A DNA stretch of 64,000 bases from Axinella damicornis. Its lineage: Eukaryota; Porifera; Demospongiae; Axinellida; Axinellidae. Of the stretch, positions 29,400 to 42,600 are shown in pieces; position 1 is the first letter of the stretch, and every line of letters begins with the position of its first letter. The translations under genes were made by a program, and so were the position numbers. The DNA is taken from assembly GCA_963931865.1 (NCBI GenBank), contig OZ007514.1:1932027-1996026 (forward strand), read 5' to 3'. Below the pieces are notes generated by a model. It saw only the letters and a list, made by a program, of their open reading frames with translations, had not been told where the DNA came from and did not search any database.

Positions 29400-32300
29400 A
29401 TGTACCTCGATTCAGTTCGAATGGCGATGCAACGTGTGCTTGATGTCGAGGTTGACCCGGAGTTCAACATTTACACCAGCTATCATAACGACTTTTTCCT
29501 GCTAAAAACAAGGGTGACAGTGAATGGTGAGAACACGTCCGTCAAGGCAGGAAGTGATGAGGAACCGACCCTCGTTTATAGAAGCACCATTAGCGCAAAG
29601 CTGTGGTTGATCGCAAACACCATTTCACCTATTCTACACAAGTTTGGGGTCTATCACACTGATACATTCTGTTATGAGCAGTCCCCACTCTTTCACGTTG
29701 TCTTCAGCTCTGAGTCATGTCTGAAGAAGTTTCTCCTTGAGATGGATAGGATTAAGCATGCCATACAGCTGGCACTTTTGTCTGTACTTTTGGAATCAGA
29801 TTCATCCCGCAACTTGGTTGTTGAGGTCCATCCACAACTGTTTCTTGTGTCCCCTAACCGACAAAAAATGAAGGGAGCAGACCTCCATCTCATCACGGCA
29901 GGGGACTACTCCACCTTTGCAGCCCGATGGAAAAACAGCAAGATGTTTGATTTTGGATCCCTGTACCAGGAAGTAGGTATGTGCATATATAAGTAAAAAT
30001 GCGTCAGGTCACTGGAGGGATTTATTCCTAGGGGAGGAGGGGACTAACACTAAAGTCAAGTAGTTTGATCCCCCAGACTCTTCTGCGTTTCGTTTCCGGG
30101 GTGGGTGGGTGGGGGGGAAGGAGATGGTCTCCCTCCTGCCCGACCGCCCCGCCCACCCTGCAAAATTAAGCGCAGAAGGGTCTGGGAACTAAACTAAATG
30201 TCAAGAGTGTAAACAAATTCCTATGACATTTACATAGAATGGCCAAGCAACCAAGCCAGGATCTCGCACTGAAATAAACACATCCCCATGCAGAAGTTGG
30301 AACTTTCAGTCGATTAGTGAGACCCAATGAAAAACGTGATGAGCCACATCTGCAAAAGGTCATAGCTATATACAAAATTAATGTGATCTAGTACATACTA
30401 CATAGCTAAAGGGTTGCTGGTGGTCTATAGTGCTATGTTAGTGGACCAGGCAAGATCTGATGTTGTGTACTAGACATTTTCCGGTTTCCCAAAAGCTATA
30501 ATAGAAGTGCATGCAATGCAATGGAATTGCACAATCAATTCTCTATAACATTACTCCTATTCAAACACATTGCTAAAAAATTCAATGCCCTGAGTCATGA
30601 TCAAGAGTCAATGAATTACTGCACCAATAAAGGTCACCATCTGTGTGGCTATATATGGATGTCTAGATTAATCTGCCTACCAGGAATGTGAATACATAAT
30701 CACGACTATGAATACGTAAGGCAGTGACTGTATGCATATGACATGCACTTTACCATTCATTAGTTTTTGTAAATCCTATGTATACCTCTACCACTGGAAG
30801 TTGAATAGTCATGAGGCCTCCCTATATTGCAACGTATACACTATAGTGTTAATGCAATCTACAGGTTGACGACTAAACTGCCATAATTGCTATCGTACAC
30901 TGAGGTGAAGTTAGGAGTACTTTTTCTCGTTGGTCACTATTGCTGGCTTCAACTGTCATTGGCATGTACATTTGTACCATTATTCTGCATGAGGTTAGGC
31001 ATAGAATCTTAGCAGGTCAACTCTATCCACAGCCACTCACTCTAGGGCCAAACCCCTGCTTCTATAAATGTATGCAAATAGCCTCACACTGTAATATTCA
31101 ATCCTACACTAGATGAGCCTCCCAGAATCACCACTCATCCAAAAGGGTTAAAGGATGCTGTTCCAGGCCAAACTGTTATGCTTACTGTTGAAGCCATTGG
31201 AACGAAGCCACTGAATTACAAGTGGCAGTGGAAGCCAGCTGGAGAGGGGGAAGGGAGTGAGGAGTGGCAGCTGTGTGAGATGGAGGGGTCCGATGGTGAT
31301 ACATTGACCATTTCAAGTGTTCAGAAGTTGAACGAAGGAAGCTACAGGTGCATTGTTGGCAACCACGCTGGCAGCCAGACTTCCAAATCAGCAGAACTTA
31401 GCATTGGTAAGAATCGTAACATCATATTATATTATTAGCGATTAGTATCACAGCTCCATCTATACATGTATACAGCTGATCCTCCTCAAGTTGAATGTTG
31501 AAGACTCTAGACTACTGCCACAGATCTGTCTTATTATTGTAATTTCACACTGAAAATGCATTGCTGGCTGATACTTCCAATAGTGGGGCCATTTCCCCCA
31601 AGATCATGCAGATGGGAACGAGATCAATGTCCATACATTGATATTGGAAGTTAGATAGGTAGATAATTTTTTAATTTTGTAACAGGAATGCTCCTTCAGC
31701 CTGCAATCAGCCTTCAGCCTGCAATCAACCACTCTTCCAGGAGGTCCTAATGCATGCGACACTCACATTTTCAACATGCAGTTGTGGGTGGTTCAAGTAA
31801 AAACTGAACCTTGTGTTATTGAAACTAATTTTTATAGCCTCGGAGACAAAGGAATACAAATGGCTGTCCTTACCTGTGAATGTGCTGCTACGTAGTTAAC
31901 TTGCATATAAGCTTGCATATACAATCAGTGCACAAAGACAGAAAGCCACACCCACCTTAATTGACTGGAATATGAATATCATTAAGGTACAGTTTTTACT
32001 TGAACCACCCACAGTTATAGGTAACACCAAGAGCGCATAAGTAGATCGTGGCGATCTACTTATGCGCTCTTGGTAACACTAGATGGTAGCTACTGCAGTG
32101 TTTATATATTTTCACACACATTGTGTCAGTATGACATCTCATATTCTGTAGCTGAACCTCCAAAAATCACCACTCATCCTAAAGAGTTAAAGGATACTGT
32201 TCCTGGCAAGTCGGTATCGCTCGCAGTCCATGCCACTGGAACAGAGCCTATGCACTACAAGTGGCAGTGGAAGCCCATTGGGAAGGAGGAGGGGAGCGAG

Positions 32301-35253
32301 GAGTGGCAGAATCTTTCCTGTGATGACATTGTTCAGGGAACAGACACACCCACATTGACATTCTCTAGCAGCGAATCTTGCAGTGAAGGGCACTATCGAT
32401 GCGTGGTCACTAACTGTACTGGAACAGAACCATCACAATGTGTCGAACGTATTATTGGTGAGTAGCTAGCGCATATGTTAGCTGCAAATGAGTTCTTACA
32501 CCAGTAGCTAAGTTGCATGCATGCTCCTACTTGCACTCCCGCACACATGCAGGTAGAATCACAGATCGATGTGATTTGATGAATGTCCTGAGTACAGTCA
32601 GCACTGAGTGGTATCTCCTGGGCATCTACTTGGGAATTCATCCTTCAAAACTAGATGAATTCCGTGCTGACTGCAAAACCACTGGGGAATGTCGTACCCG
32701 TATGCTGATTGAGTGGGAAAGGCGTGCGGTCCCAACCTGGCCTGCTGTGGTCAAGGCACTAGTGCGAATAGGGAGAGAGAAGCTTGCCTCTGAACTCGCT
32801 ACAAAGTGTGGTACGTGTTTGTAATAATACGAGACTGGTGTGGGGGCAACGGAGCTAGACTATGATATCATGTTGTCCTTTTAGGAATCCCCATTCCAGA
32901 CAAAGCTGATGATAGGCCTTTGGAGACAATGGAAATAGCAGAGGTAATACAGAAGGAGGTGAGGACCTGGTAACAACGCATGTGAATTAAATACAGTAAA
33001 ACTTGAGCACTACTGTATCATCACACACTAAGGTTGCAGGATCAGAGTTGACTGCTAGCATCTGTCATCTCAGAGATGAACTTTGTCAAATAGAAGGAAG
33101 ACTAACAGAGACTAACCAACTTTTGAAGACCTCAAGAGAGTCACAGGTGCCCTTGAATGAGAAGTTAAACAACACAGCGAGTAAACTCACCAAACTTGGG
33201 GAAGAAGTTCAGAAAATTGCCGAAGACAGAGACAGGACGGAGCTGGAACTGCACCACAAGCAGCATGATTCGCAGTTACTTTCTGAGATGCAAAAGGATT
33301 TGGCTCATAGTGTTGAGAAATGCCAACTTCTGCGAGAGATGATTGATGACAAGAGAAAAGAAATCAAAAGATTGGAGGAAGAGCTGAAAGAGAAAGACTA
33401 TGACCTTTTACTTGCTAGGAAAGAAACCCACGAAGTACAAAAGAACTTTTCCAAGCTTCAAGCTGAACTCAAAGAAAAGCATGAAGAAGTAAAAGAGCTG
33501 CAGAAAGAAAAAGAAATATTATGTAAAACTAGGAGGGAGAAAATTATCAACATCACATTCACCCCGACCCATGATCAAGAAGAGATGAAGGTAATTTCTT
33601 TCATGTTTTATATTTAATGCTCAATGATGCCATCACAATCCATTTTTCTTTAGCAACAATTGGACACAACTAAAGAAGAGTTGAAGTACAAGTCGCAGCA
33701 GATTGAAGTGTTGTCCAGTTCACTCCATGAAAAGGAAACTGCCATCTCTCAACTTCACAGTGAACTCCAGTCATACCAGCAAGTCAGTAGCACTCCACAA
33801 CAGCTGTCAGAGGTAATCACACTAACAGCGCAGATTGGTAAACTAAAGCAGAGATTGCAGGAAGCAGAGTACCAGAAGCAGCAAGTTGCCTTAGAGAGGG
33901 AAAGTGCAGTTCAGGAGTTTGAGGCCATGCAGGAATTAGAAGTACAGCTTCACGAACATGTTGGTAAGCCTGTAATTACAAGTCTCATTTGGCATGTATG
34001 TGCTACCCAATAGTGTGTGATTGTTTTCTTTTAGACAAACCTCCTGAGGTCACAAACCATCCCCAAAGCCGACATGAAGTTCCCCTTGGTGAAACAGTGG
34101 TATTTACCATCCAAGCTACCGGGACAGAGCCTCTAAGCTACTTGTGGAAATGGAAGCCAGCTGTGAGGGAGCATTGGAGTGATGAATGGCAGCCATGTGC
34201 TGTGGATAAGTTTTCAGGGGCAGAAAGCTCCATGCTAACCATCCTCAGCACTCAGAAGTCGAATGAAGGGAGCTACTGCTGTGCTATACGCAACTATGCT
34301 GGTAGCAGGATTTCCAAACCAGCTGAAATTACTGTCGGTAAGAATACAAATGCCTACAATTATTCTGACCTTGGTAACAAGCACACCCATTTCTGGTTTC
34401 TGTTTATGTAGCCAATCCTCCCAGAAACACCAGTCATCCACAACAATTGGCTTGTTCTTTGGAAAATACTCCAGCAAATCAGCAACCCATAATTGAAGTC
34501 CCTGAAAGTGTAAAACAGGAAATGCAAGAGTGGATCAATATTAACAACAACTCGGTTTCCATTGCGGTTGTGGGACGAGCTGGTACTGGAAAATCTGCTC
34601 TCATCAATTCTCTTATCGGCTTCGAGGAAGCACCAGAAGGACACACTTTAACACAAGAGACCATGGATGTGCGCCGCTATCATTTGGTAGTCAATGGCAT
34701 CAAAGTTACCATTTATGATACGCCTGGACTGCAGGATGGCTTGGACAAAGATATCGATGATTGCATCCGAAAAATTCAGAAATGCAGTGAGGTTGACCTC
34801 ATTCTCTTCTGTGTAAACATGGATAAGCGTCGCATGCGTCCTGAGGATGAGCTGACAATAATAGCACTCACAAAGGCCTTTGGTGAAGACGTTTGGAAAC
34901 ATGCGTTGATAACACTCACGTTTGGTAACAAAGTAAAACCACCCATGGGAGGCAAGAATCATGAGGAGTGCGAAAAGTATTTCCAATCAAAGTTGTCTGA
35001 GTGGGAAAATGAAGTGAAGCAGTGTCTGGTGAAGTGTAAAGTGAGCAGTGATATAGTGAAAGCAATCCCCGTTGTACCCACAGGGGATCCTGAAGATGTT
35101 ACCAGCATTCCCGATCGTCCTGATTGGTTGAGTTTGTTCTGGGTAAAATGCTTGTTGAGATGCAAAGAAAACCCTAAAAGAGTCGGTTTCTTGGGTGGTG
35201 CTGTTACAGCATTAAGAGCAGGAATTGCACGGGTGTTGGATTGGGGGCATTAG
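29400..35253 (+). CDS. Composite protein: novel N-terminus, Ig, Ig, Death, coiled coil, Ig, AIG1-like GTPase (1173 aa)
   Basis: Exons: 29400-29976, 31113-31406, 32152-32457, 32553-32810, 32885-32958, 33033-33590, 33654-33963, 34035-34337, 34412-35253; total 3522 nt, all phases consistent. Residues 1-192 have no domain I recognise. Ig-like domains at about 193-290, 291-392 and 793-893 each sit on a phase 1-1 exon, start xxPPxxTxHP and have a YxC motif. Death fold is at about 393-478 (WPAVVKALVRIGREKLASEL), heptad coiled coil at about 503-790. The GTPase at about 925-1120 has P-loop GRAGTGKS (948-955) and switch DTPGLQD (996-1002); the base-recognition motif is the atypical LTFGNK. There is no signal peptide, so the Ig domains are probably intracellular. 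A role in immune or death signalling is inferred from Death plus AIG1/GIMAP-like modules. Start could also be the Met at residue 8 or 10. Confidence 0.85.
31784..32012. mobile_element. 229-bp MITE in intron 2 of the Ig-Death-GTPase gene
   Basis: Inverted ends GTGGGTGGTTCAAGTAAAAA and its complement (23 bp), flanked by agtt on both sides (31780-31783 and 32013-32016). No ORF. Confidence 0.75.
32028..32072. mobile_element. 45-bp perfect hairpin element flanked by gtaacac
   Basis: CAAGAGCGCATAAGTAGATC on the left is exactly inverted on the right around a 3-nt loop, with gtaacac at 32021-32027 and 32073-32079. Related ends (CAAGAGTGTATAA) occur in the palindrome at 47253-47289, and a single arm occurs near 14711. 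Confidence 0.8.
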
Positions 35254-36094
35254 TCCTTGGCAGTCCGGTAGGCATTAACTTGTGGTGCTGGTGAGGCTGC
35301 TGCTGATTGCAGTCTAGCATATAGGGGCTGCTATACACATGTATAGTACATGAGAGCATGGCTTCAATCACATACAATATAATTATGTTCATAAATCATG
35401 TGGCTGCATTGTCGATAATCTTTGTCGATGACAATAGTAGAAAAGCACTGTACATGTACTAGTAGAAACTCAGAGGATCAAGAGAACAAGCTAAGGGATG
35501 CATGCAGAAAAAAGAATTGGTTGGGGGGATCGATGCATATTTAATTTAGGCAGAGCTCTTCCTTTCTGAGGATTGCTTTGGAATTTATGCAGGACTGTGG
35601 GATTAATATTGATTTTGTTATTATTTTGGGAGCGGGTATTGTCATAGAGCTGTTCCATTGGGATGGCATAACAGTCTAATTAGAAGACTTAACTGGTCCA
35701 GATGTGGGATTGGTTTTATACATTTACAAATGAGATATCACTGAGGTCGATGGTGATGAAAAGACGGGCATGCAGGGTAGCTATATAGCTAGCTAGATTG
35801 AACAGTTAGGCTACTGAAGTAAGATTTCCAGGTATTCAGTAGCTATTGCTTTTTTGAGTCAACCACATGTACAATGTAGCTACCTACCAAAGATGAGTGG
35901 TGCTCTAAAGCTGTTTAGCCTGTGAGATCTAAATCTCTGCTAGCTACTTGCTTCCATCCTAATAAGGTGAAATACTCGTGAAAACGTACCTGTGAAACGT
36001 TAGTCTCGTTCCCAGACCCTCCTCAGCTGGGAAGAGACTAGTGAAACGTATAGTTGTAAATTTAGGGGATCCACATCACTGTATGCATGTAGCT
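35254..36094. other. Intergenic spacer with one hairpin element
   Basis: No convincing ORF. Contains the TAGTC element at 36001-36040. Confidence 0.6.
36001..36040. mobile_element. 40-bp TAGTC hairpin element with 9-bp target duplication
   Basis: Begins TAGTCTCGTTCCCAG and ends CTGGGAAGAGACTA. Exact duplication gtgaaacgt at 35992-36000 and 36041-36049. Confidence 0.88.
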
Positions 36095-36105
36095 AGGTTT
36101 CTTCT

Positions 36106-36472
36106 TTGGTTGGCTGCAGAAGGAAAGAGAAAGAAGCCCAATGCTCAGCCTGGTGCAAGGTGCAAAGAGAAAGAAGCCCAAGGCTCAGCCTGGTGCAAGG
36201 TGCAAAGAGAAAGAAGTCCTCTCGGAAGCATCTGGTGGAGACCAACAAAGACCCATGGTCAGAAGATCCCTGGAACAGTGGGGATGATTTTGAAACTGAT
36301 GCTCTTTCATCTGCAAGAAAGGCACGCGCACTCACCCAGTCTGTCAGGAAATCTAGCTACTAGAAAGATGATTATGTATTCAAGCGAGAAGGAGGATGCA
36401 GGAGACCTTCATTCAGCTGTAAAACTGTCTGTGAGGAAGGGGACGCTATTATTTAGTGATGAGGACGACTGA
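36106..36472 (+). pseudogene. Partial copy of the NCAPD2 terminal exon
   Basis: Matches NCAPD2 exon 24 (28707-29008), including its acceptor-side intron end and 3' flank. It carries an internal duplication of about 40 bp (gtgcaaagagaaagaagccc...) and small indels. An indel moves the middle out of frame and another restores it, so the end still reads SVRKGTLLFSDEDD with a stop. No other NCAPD2 exon precedes it, so it cannot make condensin. It lies 130 bp upstream of CDK11. Confidence 0.88.
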
Positions 36473-36602
36473 TCACAATGTGTAACACTGTGTAACTAAT
36501 TATTTTTACACATTTCGAGTAGCCCCGCTTATTATCTAATACAGCGAAATAATTGAACCACAAGTAATTTTTGAAAACGTAGAGTAGTCGCGCACGTCCT
36601 CG

Positions 36603-39600
36603 ATGGAGGTAGATCGCAAACGCAGCCGAGGTCCGGAGGAAGGCGGGAGCAAGAGGTCAAGACTGGAGAAGTCTCCCTCCACAGAGCACGAAATATCCAT
36701 ACACGCCAGCTATGATGACGACCTACTGTCGAGTCCGACTTCCACTGGTGGCAGCCCAGCGCTAGAGAGAGGTATAATGCATAATTTGTACCTGGCATCT
36801 TGTGGGTGCTGACATACCTAGATGTAATACGTCGGTATATACATGCAGCCTTGCCTGGTTTTCAGTACGGCGTGAACATAACATGACTTCATACCGAGGG
36901 CTTCCTTACGTTGGGCTCTTGTGGTGAGATTCGCAGGCGCTTTTCTCCCCTATTACCGAGTGCCTGGGAATGAGGCTACTACAAGCTGTGCTGTGGGTTG
37001 TAGAACAGCCACATGTGGAGATCTCCTCCATTGTGTGAACCACTAGCCAATGTTTAATGGTTGTTGTAACTTTTCGCACAGAGCGTTCTGAGGGAAGGTC
37101 CCATTCTTCACACTCCCCCATGCCCACAGCTGTGGAGACTGTTCCTGTTGATCAAAGTTTCCCTATTGCAAAACTGAGTAGAGGAAGTAGTGAGAAACGA
37201 AAGGAGAGACGATACCGGGGAGGGGTGGACAGCGAAGAGGAGAGAGAGAGGGAGAAGGAGAGGGACAGGAGCAGCAGTAAAAGGGCAAGGCGTGTTTCTC
37301 CTGCGAGAGGGCAGGTGTCAAAAGGTGAGAGCTTGAAGCGGTCATCTTCTGAGAGACGCAGCCCACGGTTTTGGGAGAGGGAAAGAAGTCGAAGGGAAGA
37401 GGAGAGATACGCTCGTGATTTGAGACATGGATCAGATGAGCCACATTCTCTCCGCCGTCCTGAGCAGAGGAGGGAGGACTCTCGGAGGGGGTCCTTTCAA
37501 CACGAGAAGGACGAAAGACTGTACCGAGAGCCTAGGAGAGGAGACGGTCGAAGAACAAGAATCGAAGAAAGAGAACGGCTAGTGAGGAATGAGAGGTATG
37601 ATGGTCGTCCTAGGTCACCGAGGAGCTCGAGGGATAGGATGGATAGGAGAGGGAGGATTGTGAAGTCAGGACACTTAGAGCGTGATAGGGTAGAGGACAG
37701 ACAACCGTCACGAGAGAGACAACCCTTGGAGAGAGGTGGCAGGCATGTTGGAAGGGAGAGACGCAGCCATGAGAGAGAGAGACACAGGCACAAGAAGAGA
37801 TCTCACAAGGACCAGGTGGAGGAAATGTCTCTTGAGAAAAGTAGGAAAGAGACGAAGAAGGAGACCAGTGAGTCTGGAAGTGAGTCTGATGCAACTCCCG
37901 AGGGGAGAAAGGGGGAGCAGGAGTCCATCGAGGAACTCATCAAGGAGATTCAGGAAAGTGATAGTTCTGATGAGAGTAGTGAAAGCAGCATGGAGGAGGA
38001 TGTAAAGGTCGTGGAGGAGGAGGAGGAGGAGGAGGGGGAGGAGGGGGAGGAAGAGAAGTCTGGAGGAAGCTCGGGAAATGAGTCGGACTCGGAGGAAAGT
38101 ATGAGCGAGGGAGCCGGAAGCAAGCAAGAGGAAGAAAAGCGTACAAAGAGGCTGAGAAAGATGAAGGCTAGGTCTGCTCATTTGGTGGACGGCAGTAAAG
38201 TCTCTTCAAAGGAGAGTGGACTGCAGGACATTGGCGAACCGTTAATAAGGTCAAAATTTGACGATGATGATGAAGACGAGGAAGAGAATGACCGGCAACA
38301 GCACAAATGGTACAGCGGCTACCATGAGGTATTGTCCGAGGAGGGAAGTGGCGCTTCAGACATTGATGACCTTGAAGGAGGAGGGGCAAACGAGGGTGCA
38401 AACGCTGAGGTAGAGGCTGAGCCAGAGCGATCGCCGACACCAGATCTTCCGTGCTACTACCCTGCCCTCATGGGGTGCCGGAGTGTGGAGAACTACGAGT
38501 GGTTGAACCGGATCGAGGAGGGTACCTATGGTGTGGTGTACCGGGCAAAGGACAGACGGAATGGTAATCATCATGTGACCCCTCATGTCGCATACATACA
38601 GTAGCATATAAAGAGGATGGGGCTCTAAGATAAGCGTCTAATTCTAACTAGTGCCCATTATAGTTACCGTACCAATTTGAGCCTTCATCCCCTAAAAGTG
38701 CCACTCTGGACTTGACTCTCCTCTGAGTCCTCCTGAGGGACACTGAGGAATGAACCCCGCCCCCATAGGCCCATACTAGAATAACCATCCAATACATACA
38801 TGTATATTCTATACTCATCCCCATACCATTATCCTGGGTCTGGGAATGGGATCGGCATCACTGTAGTGCTGTACTCTGCAGGTGAGATTGTTGCCTTGAA
38901 GAAGCTGAAGATGGAAAAGGAGAAAGAGGGCTTTCCGATCACCTCTCTCCGAGAGATCAATATGCTGCTCAAGGCCAAGCATCCCAACATAGTCCATGTT
39001 AGGGTGAGCCAGGGAATGGAATGAAATCATACTCATCCCAACATAGTCCATGTTGAGCCATAGAATGGGGACATACTCATCCCAACGTAGTCCAGTCCAT
39101 GTTAGGGTGAGCCAGGCAATGGGAACATGTAGTCAAACCTTGTAGCCTAAAATATTGAGTGATAGTGCTACCGTAGTTGGCAATGCTGCCACAGCCCGGC
39201 TTCATTATTATTCATTCTAGTCACTGCATTGACTGCACTGAACGGCTGCAGGATTGCAGTTCACAATTGCTTGGCTAGCAGCACGGAGAACTGTCTCATG
39301 TGATGCCTTTATAGTCACAAACTGGACAGAACAAGCCAGAATAATTACATGGGAGACAGTCGGCTGCCTGTGAATCTCGACTCTAACATCCCACCAACAT
39401 TGTAGTTAAAATCAGTACTGCTACAGGTGCACATCTGAACACAAGGAAATGCAATGGTCGTCACTTTTTCATCTGGCGCTTACTATTGCCACCCCTCTCT
39501 TGACCCTGGGTTAAAAGTTCTTTTATGGCTCTTCTCACCCCCTCACAATATCCCCTCACACTATCACCCCCTCACACTACATGTATCACCCCTCACACTA

Positions 39601-42600
39601 TCACCCCATCACACTATCACCCCCTCACACTATCACCCCCTCACACTACATGTATCACCCCTCACACTATCACCCCATCACGCTATCCCCCCTCACACTA
39701 TCACCCCCTCACACTACATGTATCACCCCTCACACTATCACACCATCACGCTATCACCCCTCACACTATCGCCCCCTCACAGGAAATTGTCGTGGGCAAT
39801 AACATGGACAAGATCTACATTGTAATGGACTACGTGGAACACGACCTCAAGGCGCTCATGGAGACCATGCAGACCAACTTCCTCGAAGGTATCACAGTCA
39901 TGTGATTTTCTGTAATAGTCATGTGATGCTCTCTAATACTCATGTGACGTACAACATAGTTGAGCATCATGGAGATAAAACAAGTAGATCATTTCTGTTC
40001 CCATAGCGTTTTTTTGGTGTGGACGAGAGTTGTCTTAATTTGAACCACCCTCCCCCTGCTTCCCAGGTGAGGTGAAGACATTGATGATACAGCTACTGAG
40101 GGCAGTACATCATCTCCATGACAACTGGATCCTTCACCGTGACCTTAAAGCCTCCAACCTTCTCCTCTCGCATAAGGGGATACTCAAGGTACACTGTAAG
40201 GGTCAATCAGCAAAAAATGACGCCAGATATACATGTGTACATGATGACTACCAGTTCCATATTGACCTGGGGATCAAACGGTAGAATTCAAGAGAGTCCA
40301 ACCTCACGCAAGAGTACAGTAACGATCAGCTAGTGTCCTACCCAGGCTTTTGTCCTGGATTTTGTCTCGAGCTTTGGAGAAAACTCCGAAGGAAGCCAGG
40401 GAAGATTTTTCGTGTGGAATGGTGCTACCATCATGCCACATCTGAACTGGGAGGAAAGCATAAGTATGAGGCGACTCTGACCACACCCACAGTCAAGTCT
40501 CATAGATTTGTGACTCTGACCATACCCACTGATTAATGGGCAAGTCACCTGGTCAATGCCAGCTGTAAACCAACAAGCTTGAAATGTCATCGTATCTGGT
40601 CCTTCCAGGTTGGAGACTTTGGTCTGGCTCGTGAATATGGTTCCCCCCTGAAGCAGTACACACCAGTGGTGGTCACGCTGTGGTACAGACCACCTGAACT
40701 GCTGCTGGGAGCAAAGGTGTGTGTGTGTGGTGTGTGTGTGTGTGTGTTGGTCTGGCTCATGAATGCGGTACTGCTGGGAGCAAAGGTGGGGTGTACGTGT
40801 GTGTGTGTGTTGTGTGGTGTGGGTGTGTGCATGCATGACGAGGGTGTTGTATTATACGCATGTACAATGTACATGGTGTGTGTATGGAGGGATCGCAGTA
40901 TTGCTAGCTGTCTGTATGCTAGTATCCAACCTCCAGATTAGCTCTTCGTTCTTCAACAGGAGTACTCCACTGCAGTGGACATGTGGTCTGTAGGGTGTAT
41001 ATTCGCTGAGTTCATGCTACGCAAGCCTCTCTTTAGAGGGAAAGGAGAGATTGACCAACTCAACCAGATTTTCAAGGTAAGGGAATCTTGATGTACAGTG
41101 TACGTGTAATAGTTACTGTCAGAGAATACTGATGTACGTGTAATAGTTTACTGAGTTGACCTCAGAGAATACTGACTTTGCTACTACATGTGTATTGGCT
41201 TGTTGGGGCTTTGTCAAGTACTCTTCAGGGCGTCCTTTAATGTCATGGTTTTTCATGTTCTTGGGTTCAAATTCAACCCACAGCAAAAGGAATAGAAGAC
41301 ATGTAGTTCCAATCCTAGCCTCATATCATTGTTCATAGCCCAAGATACCAGCATAATGCACTGCTAATCCTAGCCTCGTACCCGGCGCGGAGGGAGCGCC
41401 TGGTACACACTGTTCGCGCATGCGCTTAATCTCCCCAGAATGTGGGGACTCCGGACTATTTTCGGATACGTCCGTGATATATGACGTCGACTTCGGACTC
41501 GTCAGTATTATGCATGTTTGGATATTAAAAGCTATTATGGCGTCTATTGACAGTTCTGATTTTTCGCAAGCGATTTCTCATGCTCTTCAGCGACTTTCAA
41601 CCCCGAGTATGGTGCTCAAGCCGGAGCAAAGAGCAACTATCAAGGCAGTGTATGAAGGAAAATACGTCTTTGTGTGGCTACCCACGGGATTTGGCAAGAC
41701 AATCTGCTATGAGAGTCTACCCTTTGTGTTTGATTTTAAGCTCAGAGCGATAGCACCTTGCTTGGCTCTGGTGATTTCACCGTTAATATCATTAATGGTG
41801 GACCAAGTACTTAGCCTGAGACGCAGGGGAGTGAAGGCTGCTATCATTACATCAGGAGGAGGAGTTGAGAAGGAACTACTCGCTGGAGATGATGACTTGT
41901 CCTCATCCAGCCTACTTTTCTCGTGACAAGGAGGTAGCAGATGTTAGGAGATACCTTGCTAACACTGACATTTGCCGTCACTTTTGGCTTCTTGACTACT
42001 TTGATCGGGAATGCGCTAGAACCAAAAAGATCCTGAAAATGTGTTGTGATGTCTGTGCCAGCAACAGTGGTATCAGTAACACTTATTAATAGAGGCTGTT
42101 CAAGGCGATGGTGTTTTAAGCCCATTACTGTGCAAAGGATGAGAGAAATGGCCCACCCAGTGCCAACCAGGGCTGAAGCCCAGACATGGTCATGCTGTTT
42201 TGCCCTTCATTTGCACGTGAATCGATGCACCTCCCCATCCCCCACCCTTTCTACTCGCACAGAACCCGGGAAGTGACATCATGAAGCTGAATCTCATGTT
42301 TCCAATACGCAACGTTGGGTGTCCTACCCTTTCTGCTCATGCAGAACTATCTCCCAAGGACTACTGTAGAACATTGTCTAAAGGGATCGACCTTTGTGAA
42401 TTGATTAAGTTGACACCAAAACCCCTCCAACGCAAGATTTGGCATCTGAAAAGCATTTGTAGGCCCAGTAAGTGATGCTCAGATGGCTGTGACATCGAAA
42501 GGGTATATTCCGCGGCTTGATGTGCTCCTGATTCTGCCAAATACCCCAAAGAAATTGTAGCAGTAAGCGACAACACGCTGGACAGCCACAGCTTATCCTC

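Noticed and set aside
36041..36472. Novel 143-aa protein upstream of CDK11
   Set aside because: The sequence is a rearranged copy of NCAPD2 exon 24; the open frame survives by compensating indels, not as an independent gene.
37708..38181. 157-aa minus-strand Leu/Ser-rich ORF opposite CDK11
   Set aside because: It is the complement of the acidic/Arg-rich CDK11 exon 2, whose codon composition keeps the antisense frame open.
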